Of a stretch of 5,330 nucleotides of DNA, positions 1-5,330 are shown one piece after another; the stretch's first letter is position 1, and the number at the start of each line of letters is the position of its first letter. Made by a program: the position numbers and the translations under genes. Source of the stretch: Paracoccaceae bacterium (GTDB taxonomy: Bacteria > Pseudomonadota > Alphaproteobacteria > Rhodobacterales > Rhodobacteraceae); NCBI GenBank assembly GCA_026709725.1, contig JAPOSK010000217.1, forward strand, positions 1 through 5,330, written 5' to 3'. Under the pieces are notes generated by a model. The model did no database searches. It saw only the letters and a list, made by a program, of their open reading frames with translations, and was not told the origin of the DNA.

Positions 1-888
1 CCATTCTGGCCATCGTGCAAGTTGCCGGAGCACTTCGGGCGGTTCCTTGAGCTCTTTGAGGGGGTCTTCTCCGGCGGGACCGGATGTTTCTCCTTGGAGG
101 TGCGCTTTGCGCGCCTCCAGCATCCTGACCTCTTCGTCGAGTCGGGAGGCCTCTTCCGCACGCGCGGCAACTTGAGCCGCCATCTCAACATGTGCCGTTT
201 TCGACTGTGCCAATGTCTCATTGGCGGTAGCTGTTTCTGCGGAAAGTCGATCGAGTTCCCCTTGAACGGCATCGCGTTTCCCTGAGAGGCGCGCCGTATC
301 CCGCTCGAGTATCTCCACCTCTCGCCTGAGCCGCTCCGCCCGCTCTTTTGCCTGTATGAGGTCCGCTAGCTCCACTCGGAGCGCCTCAACCCGTTTCCTC
401 AGGCGCGCTTCCCCTTCTTTGAGCTCAGCGATCCTGGAAACCAGCCTGTCAGCGCGATCCAGCTTCTCCTGAACCAGTTCCAAAGCCTCTTGTTTTTCGG
501 AGAGGTCTCTCTCTGTTTCTCCCTTTTTTTGGTATGCTTCGTCGGTTTCGGCGCGCATGTCGCGGACTTCCTTGCGGCGTTCCTCAAGCTGCGCCCATTC
601 CTGGAGGCACTCTTCCTTCTGGCGCAAAAGAGCGTCAACTTCCGCCTGAATGCCGGCAATGTTCGCCAGCGCCTCACGCCGGACGCGAAGATCTTCCTCC
701 GTGTCCTTCAGGTTGTTCCGCGCGGCCTGAAGGCGGGCATTGATCTGCGAAAGCTGCTCTTTGGGACCTGCGAGTGAGATTTCGTGATCGTGGCGGATGG
801 CAAGCGCCGTCTGAAGAATGACCAGTATGGCAAAGACCAGAATGATCAGAAGGACGACGCTGGCAGGGTCGAGAGCTGTGATATCCAT
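1..888 (-). CDS. Second membrane-anchored coiled-coil protein (3' end cut by window)
   Basis: This reading frame is open from ATG 888 to the left edge (296 codons, no stop), so the C-terminus is missing. A short acidic N-terminus (MDITALDPAS) is followed by one strongly hydrophobic helix at about residues 10-31, then IRHDH. Residues ~43-268 are a charged, proline-free coiled coil, with C94 its only cysteine. A flexible Gly/Pro/Glu linker then begins (268-285, with DPLKELKEPP), and the last visible residues, VLRQLARWPEW, look like the start of another domain. The gene begins 12 bases after the TAG of the preceding coiled-coil gene and in the same frame. The ribosome site is weak (AGG four bases upstream), which fits coupled re-initiation. 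The likely role is a membrane-tethered partner of the preceding coiled-coil protein. The missing C-terminal part may carry an enzymatic domain, for example an AAA+ ATPase, but nothing here proves it. Confidence 0.88.
   Translation of the reverse strand, partial: MDITALDPASVVLLIILVFAILVILQTALAIRHDHEISLAGPKEQLSQINARLQAARNNLKDTEEDLRVRREALANIAGIQAEVDALLRQKEECLQEWAQLEERRKEVRDMRAETDEAYQKKGETERDLSEKQEALELVQEKLDRADRLVSRIAELKEGEARLRKRVEALRVELADLIQAKERAERLRREVEILERDTARLSGKRDAVQGELDRLSAETATANETLAQSKTAHVEMAAQVAARAEEASRLDEEVRMLEARKAHLQGETSGPAGEDPLKELKEPPEVLRQLARWPEW
500..529 (-). other. A-AAA-AAG slippery heptamer with small downstream hairpin inside gene 3
   Basis: On the minus strand a run of seven A (530-524) is read CAA AAA AAG, so the heptamer A AAA AAG (529-523) is in the frame used for -1 ribosomal slippage, as in E. 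coli dnaX. Nine bases downstream, GAGAG (513-509) can pair with CTCTC (504-500) around an AGAC loop, a five-pair hairpin. A -1 shift at residue ~122 would end at a TGA after about 25 further codons, giving a truncated protein. The heptamer is seen directly. Functional slippage is speculative, because such runs also occur by chance in Lys-rich coiled coils. Confidence 0.2.
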
Positions 889-903
889 GGAGCCTGCTTT
901 CTA
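889..903 (-). other. In-frame TAG junction between the two coiled-coil genes
   Basis: The minus-strand reading is CAA TAG AAA GCA GGC TCC ATG. The stop of the first coiled-coil gene and the start of the second are in one frame, with four sense codons between them. Termination and re-initiation is the default reading. Amber readthrough would give a single polypeptide with two membrane helices and two coiled coils. Confidence 0.8.
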
Positions 904-2430
904 TTGCTCACCGGCCGAGGTATCGGAGCCTGTCGCGTCAGGGTCTTGCCCGGCCGCGTCCTGTCGGTCCGACAGGAGGCGCGCGCGTTCGGCCCGGAGT
1001 TCACTGATCGCCAGCGATAAGTCATCCCTCTCTCCCTCCAGGACACGTACTCTCTCGGATACTTCGCCGAAGCGTGCGCGCGCCTCAGCAAGGTCTTCAT
1101 GGGCGGTTTCGACGTCGCGCCTTAACCTGTTTCGGTCCGCGCGGAGGGTCGATACCGTCCCTGACAGATCTTCTTTTTCGTCGCTGAGTTGGCCAATGGT
1201 TGCCGAGAGCTCATCCCGCTCGGCTTCTTGCCAGGCCAATGTTTCCCGCACCCGCCCAAGGCGGCCTCGCGCTTCGCCCAACTCCGAATTCAGTCCGACC
1301 AGTTCCTCACGGGCCCGGTCCCGTTCAGATCGAAGACCTGCGACCGTGTTGGCTAGGCCATCACTTTCGGACGTCCTGGCCGCAATCGTACCATTGAGAT
1401 CTTGAACCCGCGAGGCGAGAGTGTCGGCATCTTCGGCGAGTCGCCTGCGCTCGACAAGCCGTGCTTCCGTCCTTGCAAGTTCGGCCCGTGCCATTTCGAG
1501 TTCCGTTTGGACCTGGGTCAGCTCCGCTTGCGCGCGACCTGCGCGTGCCACCGCATCCGTCGCTTGCGCCTCACGGTTACTGATGTCAGAGCTAAGTTCA
1601 TCATTGCGGGTTGTCAGGCTCCGGCGCCTCGCCTCCTCCGCATCAAGAGCCGTCCTGGTCTCTCTGGTCTCGCCCAAAATTTTGGCAAGCTCTGTGTCAG
1701 CTTTCCGCTTCATCTCTTGCGCCTGAGTGATTGAGCTTTGCAGCGACGCCAATCTCGCGTCCTTGGTCGTGGTTTCCTGTTCAAGTCGTTGTCGATCCAA
1801 GTCGAGTTGCCGGTTAGCGGATGTCTTATTAGCGACTTCCCGGTTCAACCCATCCCGACGAGCCATGAGCTTCTCGACCTCTCTCCGAAGCTCTTGATGA
1901 TCGACAACTTCTCTGCTGAGTTCGTCACGTTGAGCGCGAAGCTCGTCTCGCTTGGCCGTGAGTTCATCGACCATAAGATTCTGGCTCGTGATTTCTTGCT
2001 TGAGATTTTCCAAGACGTCCTCGCGTGCCGCGATGTCACTGCGCAACTGACTCAAAGCCGCTTCTGCACGCGCGTTCTGGTCCTCAAGACCCTCATTCTC
2101 GGAAAGAAACGCCTCTGTCTGCCGCCGACGAACTTCCAGTTTCAAACTTTCCCGGCGATCCGCTTCGAGACTCGCGACTTTGGAGCGCAGGGCTAGCTCC
2201 TGTTCATCCAGCGCCCGGATCTCTTCATCCAGTCGGTCGCGCCGGTCCTGCCACTCTCTGGTTTGGGCCTCGATGCGTTCACGGTTATCTTCGAGAGCGC
2301 CCCACTTTTCATCTAGGGTTTTCACCTGGACGAAAAGGAAGAGCAACGCCACAATGCTTATCGCGCTGAGGATCACCGCGAGCCATGTAAATGGCCGCGC
2401 TCTATGAGAGGTCCCGTTCGACGAGGTCAA
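901..2430 (-). CDS. Membrane-anchored long coiled-coil protein, upstream member of the pair
   Basis: I do not recognise a named family. Residue numbers are for the longest form (520 aa, TTG at 2463). One transmembrane helix spans about residues 26-46, after a short basic N-terminus (HRARPF). Residues ~47-500 are almost pure coiled coil, rich in E, R, A, L, D and Q, with no proline from 25 to 507 and no cysteine. Between 419 and 496 the a/d positions hold a strict heptad (L419, I423, L426, L433, V437, L440, L447, V451, L458, F465, V468, V472, L475, L482, I486, L489, L496). The tail (503-520) is acidic and disordered-looking. I place the start at TTG 2430, because GGAGG sits six bases upstream; that gives 509 aa and a 29-base overlap with the helicase gene. 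ATG 2460 or TTG 2463 are alternatives with weaker upstream sites. There is no Walker motif, so this is not SMC/Rad50. Likely role: an inner-membrane scaffold or sensor working with the helicase-nuclease. The gene itself is certain; the function is inferred. Confidence 0.9.
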   Translation of the reverse strand: MTSSNGTSHRARPFTWLAVILSAISIVALLFLFVQVKTLDEKWGALEDNRERIEAQTREWQDRRDRLDEEIRALDEQELALRSKVASLEADRRESLKLEVRRRQTEAFLSENEGLEDQNARAEAALSQLRSDIAAREDVLENLKQEITSQNLMVDELTAKRDELRAQRDELSREVVDHQELRREVEKLMARRDGLNREVANKTSANRQLDLDRQRLEQETTTKDARLASLQSSITQAQEMKRKADTELAKILGETRETRTALDAEEARRRSLTTRNDELSSDISNREAQATDAVARAGRAQAELTQVQTELEMARAELARTEARLVERRRLAEDADTLASRVQDLNGTIAARTSESDGLANTVAGLRSERDRAREELVGLNSELGEARGRLGRVRETLAWQEAERDELSATIGQLSDEKEDLSGTVSTLRADRNRLRRDVETAHEDLAEARARFGEVSERVRVLEGERDDLSLAISELRAERARLLSDRQDAAGQDPDATGSDTSAGEQ

Positions 2431-5330
2431 GGCATTCCTCCAAGTTGCGGGAGAGTTCATCAACCCAAAACCGGCGCACCCGCCAGCCCAGGGCCTTCAT
2501 CTGTTCATCACGCCAGATATCATCGGCTTTTCGATTTCCGTCGATATCCTGATGCCAGCGGCGGCCATCGACTTCGAGATCAAGTTTTGTCGCGCCCGCA
2601 AAGAGCGCAAAATCGAGGCGTCGCCCGGCGATTTCGTATTGTGGAATCGGATCCATGTCACGCGCGCGGAGCGCGTGAAAGACAATTCGTTCCCACTTGC
2701 TATCGAAAACCGTTTCCCCACCTGTGGTGGTGCGTGGCTCCGTCGCGCGCGACGCCAGCGTTGCGAGAGAACGAATTTTGCCGGATGTCGCGAATTCAAG
2801 ATCGCCAAAGATATGGCACACCGCCCGCGCCCGACTGACGGCGACATTCAGGCGTCGCCAATCCCGCTGGATGAAGGTAATCGCGCTCGCCGGGCTCTCC
2901 GCATGGACAACGGGCGAAAATAGGATGAGGTCGCGTTCCTGACCCTGGAACCCGTCAACGGTGGCAATCCGCAACTCAGCCCTGTTGCGGATTGGCCTTG
3001 GAATACTTGCCATAATGGCCTGCTCGAGCGCCAGCACCTGCGCGCGGAAAGGTGTGATTACACCAACGCTTCCATCGTATTTTTGTTCGACCAGAAGCTC
3101 TTTGAGGCTTCTGAAAATTCTGGAGACTTCAGCACGGTTCACGTTGCCGTGGCGCGGCGGGGCGCCCTGGCCGGCGACATGCGTCCAGGACAGCCCAGGC
3201 GCGGCGGCCTTTGGAACGCGAAAGCCCTTCGGATCCGCAGAAGGCCTGAGCTTGCCGCCATAGAAACCTGAGCTTATGTAATCAACGATATCAGGCGCGG
3301 AACGATATTGATCCCTGAGCATGATCCGTGCTGCACCAGGTGTGGACGAGGCAAAATCAAAAAGCGATTTCCGGCCTTGCGCGCAGCGTCCCATGCCGCG
3401 TCTTGGAAGTCCCTGGGCAGCCATCAAATTACGGTCCTGAGCGGCTCCGATCTGGGAGATGAAAGCTAGCTGGCGATCGTCTCCCACAACGACGGCGCGC
3501 CGCGCGCGCGCGAACAGCGGAAGCGCCGTGCCTATGTCGCATTGGCTGGCCTCGTCGAATACCACGAGATCAAAGAGACCCTGATGTAAGGGAATCCGTC
3601 GGGGCGTTCCGAGAACCGATGCCAACCAAAGGGGCCGTGCGCCAACGATGCGCTCCAGGAGAGCTCCGGGAAGTATGTCCAGTCCTTCGAGTTCGAGATC
3701 ATCCCATGCGTTCCGTAGGAGATCACGGGATTCACTATCCATGGCGGCGCGTTTGCCAAGCGTCCGAGGGACCACCGCCCGCGCCAATTCCGCAATCTTC
3801 TCGGTGAGACCGTAAGGATCGGCAGGGTCATCCAATCGGTCGAGGGACGTGCGACAGTTGTTGATCAGCGTTTGGAGTTCACGGCAACCGAGATTGCCGG
3901 GCGGAAGCGGAGTACCTGTTTGCGCATAGTCCCTCCTTTGGAGGCCCAGGAACCGCAGCAAATGCCTCCAGAGAGAGGCGCGTGGCTCTTCGGGTGCGTT
4001 CGGATCTGGCGTGGACGCCTCTTCACGCAGGTCACGCCGTTCGATCAGGTCCGCAAGCTCAAAGTTTAGGCGCCGCCGTTCGGCGATAAGCTGAATCGCG
4101 CGCTGACGTTGCTCCGCGAGATCTTTCAGCCCTGCCGCGAGAAATGGGTCCGTGACAACAAGTTTAGCACCACCGTCATTCACGATCTCGTACAGAACAT
4201 CTTTCACTGAAACATCGACTTCCTTGGCGGGGTCGAGTGTTCGAATCAGGAATTTTACGTCAGACGCGATTGCGGTCAGTCGCTCCTCGACTGCATCAAG
4301 GGCTTGGTGGTTCTTTGACGCCACCAATACAGACTCACCGGACTGCAGGGCACTGGCCACCATGGCAACGATGGCCTGGCTTTTTCCCGTTCCCGGCGGA
4401 CCGGTGACGACCGTAAGCGGTTGGTTCATCGCGGACCTGACTGCTTCATATTGCTCCGCGTTGATAGGGCCGAGGTTTATTGGAGCTAGGCCTGCCTTCG
4501 GATGCATGCGTTTAAGGCCCAACAACGGACCGAGCGCTGTTTCGGCAAGCCGCTCCTTGGGCCAGGCGGCGATTTGATCGAGGTCCCTTACGGCACTGCT
4601 GGTGAAGGTCGACTCTGTCGGCAAGAAGAGCCCCAGAGCGTCGTGGATGCCGGATTGGGCGGGATCGACACGTGAAGCAAATCGCGTTCCGGTCAGTTTC
4701 CCGCGAATCGCGGACGCCTGCGCCTCTTTCAGCCTTTCAGTGAACCCCTCTTTGGAAAGGCCGACCCCCTCGGTTGCCCGAAAGACAGCGGCGAGATCAC
4801 TCGCTCGCCAAGCCGTCCCTCGTGCACTGGCTTTGACCCAATCGGGGTTAACTAGAATATCGCTATGGGGAGTGCGTATAATGAGCTCGTCGTTATGATG
4901 CTCCCACTCTCCGGCAATTAGCCCAACAGGGCGAATGACGGGCACGCTCCGCTCCATACCAACCGCGACCGGCCACCCGATCGCCAGGGCGTTCTCATTG
5001 GCTTCTCTTCGTTTGAGAGCCTCCCGGAACTGATCCGGCAGCGCCTCCACGGAGATATGGATTTCGCCTTGATTACTCTTGTCGACAGGCCAAGGCGTCC
5101 CGGATCCGGAGAGCAGGACATGGGCTGTCCCATATGTATCGATCGTCTGGGTTAGGGCGCCCCTTGGGTCCGATCGTACAGCCGCACGGTAGTAACGCAG
5201 GAGCGCTTGCGGGTCCGGAGTCCCAACCGTCTCGTCCGAGGAGCTTTCCTCTGCCAAAGATCGCACAACACCGAACTTTGCCGGGACCGCGATCAGTCCT
5301 TCCTGGTCGACTGGAGCGCTGCCGCTAGGC
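2402..5330 (-). CDS. UPF1-like SF1 helicase with C-terminal Vsr/DUF559-like nuclease domain (5' end cut by window)
   Basis: Predicted ATP-dependent DNA or RNA helicase/translocase fused to a nuclease, probably cytoplasmic. Residue numbers count from an in-frame GTG at 5266, giving 954 aa. The motifs follow the UPF1/COG1112 order: a Q-motif-like NAEQYEAV (269-276), Walker A GPPGTGKS (289-296), motif Ia VLVASKNHQALD (313-324), Walker B DEAS (571-574), motif III VVVGDDRQL (592-600), LRDQYRS (650-656), VGVITPFRAQ (734-743), motif V TVDGFQGQERD (769-779) and motif VI NVAVSRAR (807-814). Residues 853-954 look like a PD-(D/E)XK nuclease of the Vsr/DUF559/MTES_1575 type: E859, D885 in RLDFAL, E898/D900 in LEVDG, H905, then an RDEQMKALGWRVRRFW-type end. 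About 245 residues separate Ia from II and include a charged helical stretch (376-415), as expected for a stalk or insert. The N-terminal 260 residues are unassigned. The frame stays open upstream for 21 codons to the edge, and the GTG has no ribosome site, so the real start is probably outside. The helicase call is firm; the nuclease is likely; the defence role is inferred. Confidence 0.93.
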   Translation of the reverse strand, partial: PSGSAPVDQEGLIAVPAKFGVVRSLAEESSSDETVGTPDPQALLRYYRAAVRSDPRGALTQTIDTYGTAHVLLSGSGTPWPVDKSNQGEIHISVEALPDQFREALKRREANENALAIGWPVAVGMERSVPVIRPVGLIAGEWEHHNDELIIRTPHSDILVNPDWVKASARGTAWRASDLAAVFRATEGVGLSKEGFTERLKEAQASAIRGKLTGTRFASRVDPAQSGIHDALGLFLPTESTFTSSAVRDLDQIAAWPKERLAETALGPLLGLKRMHPKAGLAPINLGPINAEQYEAVRSAMNQPLTVVTGPPGTGKSQAIVAMVASALQSGESVLVASKNHQALDAVEERLTAIASDVKFLIRTLDPAKEVDVSVKDVLYEIVNDGGAKLVVTDPFLAAGLKDLAEQRQRAIQLIAERRRLNFELADLIERRDLREEASTPDPNAPEEPRASLWRHLLRFLGLQRRDYAQTGTPLPPGNLGCRELQTLINNCRTSLDRLDDPADPYGLTEKIAELARAVVPRTLGKRAAMDSESRDLLRNAWDDLELEGLDILPGALLERIVGARPLWLASVLGTPRRIPLHQGLFDLVVFDEASQCDIGTALPLFARARRAVVVGDDRQLAFISQIGAAQDRNLMAAQGLPRRGMGRCAQGRKSLFDFASSTPGAARIMLRDQYRSAPDIVDYISSGFYGGKLRPSADPKGFRVPKAAAPGLSWTHVAGQGAPPRHGNVNRAEVSRIFRSLKELLVEQKYDGSVGVITPFRAQVLALEQAIMASIPRPIRNRAELRIATVDGFQGQERDLILFSPVVHAESPASAITFIQRDWRRLNVAVSRARAVCHIFGDLEFATSGKIRSLATLASRATEPRTTTGGETVFDSKWERIVFHALRARDMDPIPQYEIAGRRLDFALFAGATKLDLEVDGRRWHQDIDGNRKADDIWRDEQMKALGWRVRRFWVDELSRNLEECLDLVERDLS
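2405..2710 (-). other. C-terminal PD-(D/E)XK-type (Vsr/DUF559/MTES_1575-like) nuclease domain of the helicase
   Basis: This is the last ~100 residues of the helicase protein (853-954, counted from the GTG at 5266). The pattern seen is FDSKWER, then a hydrophobic helix, then RLDFALFAG, then TKLDLEVDGRRWH, then a basic helix with WRDEQMKALGW, then VRRFWVDEL. Known Vsr-fold helicase-associated nucleases have this order: a helix-borne Glu, a strand Asp, a Glu-x-Asp strand, and a final RD..L..LGW.V.R.W segment. Candidate metal-binding or catalytic residues are E859, D885, E898 and D900, all present, so the domain looks active. The domain ends at the protein C-terminus and its last codons overlap the next gene. 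Substrate and cleavage mode cannot be read from the sequence. Confidence 0.75.
2437..2441 (-). promoter_or_regulatory. Shine-Dalgarno GGAGG deciding a TTG start at 2430
   Basis: On the minus strand the bases GGAGG are followed by the six-base spacer AATGCC and then TTG (2430-2428), in frame with the coiled-coil protein. The spacing is ideal for a ribosome site. It lies inside the 3' end of the helicase gene, so translation would be coupled. The ATG at 2460 has only a weak GGG upstream. An out-of-frame ATG at 2435 is followed almost at once by TGA and is not a start. Confidence 0.6.

Noticed and set aside
399..677. Minus-strand open frame of 92 codons in another frame of gene 3
   Set aside because: It starts mid-gene without a ribosome site and encodes a Lys/Arg/Trp-rich low-quality peptide. 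The continuous membrane-helix plus coiled-coil frame covers the same bases.
818..1405. Plus-strand open frame of 195 codons
   Set aside because: It lies wholly antisense to the coiled-coil gene. Its Ser/Arg/Ala-rich composition is what the reverse of Glu/Arg/Leu-rich codons gives, with no domain signature and no ribosome site.
1738..2196. Plus-strand open frame of 152 codons
   Set aside because: A shadow of the coiled-coil gene; hydrophobic stretches arise from reading its charged codons in reverse.
901..2463. SMC/Rad50/JetC-like ATPase
   Set aside because: There is no Walker A, signature or Walker B at either end. It has an N-terminal membrane helix instead of an ATPase head.
1..2463. ZorA/ZorB (Zorya) or MotA/ExbD-type motor
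   Set aside because: ZorA has several membrane helices and a MotA-like core, and ZorB has an OmpA-like peptidoglycan-binding domain. Each protein here has one helix and only coiled coil in view.
4152..4577. Plus-strand open frame of 141 codons
   Set aside because: Antisense to the Walker A region of the helicase, whose motifs are unambiguous. The plus-strand product has no recognisable features.
2402..5330. Mokosh MkoA/MkoC or Hhe as a definite assignment
   Set aside because: Related COG1112-type helicases, but I see no kinase or phospholipase-D (HKD) nuclease motif, and no recognisable DUF4011 in the visible N-terminal part, so I do not apply either name.
1..5330. CRISPR array, tRNA/rRNA, insertion sequence ends, attachment sites
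   Set aside because: No regularly spaced direct repeats, no clover-leaf-like segments and no transposase or terminal inverted repeats were seen. The whole window is accounted for by the three coding frames.

Overview
The window is a solid, same-direction block of three genes read on the minus strand, from the right edge to the left. It is GC-rich (roughly 57-58% by eye) and packed without intergenic space. GTG/TTG start candidates and the codon choice suggest a proteobacterium, perhaps an alphaproteobacterium, but nothing in the window fixes the taxon. I see no tRNA, rRNA, CRISPR, insertion sequence, promoter or terminator, and no gene-free stretch above 300 bases. Both ends of the operon lie outside the window.

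Layout in transcription order: (1) 5330-2402, a UPF1/COG1112-type superfamily 1 helicase with a C-terminal PD-(D/E)XK-type (Vsr/DUF559/MTES_1575-like) nuclease domain. Its reading frame is still open at the right edge, so its true N-terminus is missing. (2) about 2430-901, a protein with one N-terminal transmembrane helix followed by about 450 residues of uninterrupted coiled coil. It overlaps the end of the helicase gene, and its most credible start is a TTG behind a GGAGG inside that overlap. (3) 888-1, a second protein with one N-terminal membrane helix and a long coiled coil, still open at the left edge. Genes 2 and 3 are in the same frame, separated only by one TAG and four codons.

The tight spacing and overlap imply co-expression and translational coupling. 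My inference is that the two membrane-anchored coiled-coil proteins form a scaffold or sensor at the inner membrane, and that the helicase-nuclease is the soluble nucleic-acid-processing effector. That architecture is typical of anti-phage or anti-plasmid systems. It does not match any named system I can identify confidently from sequence alone. Mokosh, Hhe, Zorya and CoCoNuT (McrBC-related) systems share individual parts. The missing 3' part of gene 3 and whatever follows it are the main unknowns, since an ATPase domain there would change the interpretation.
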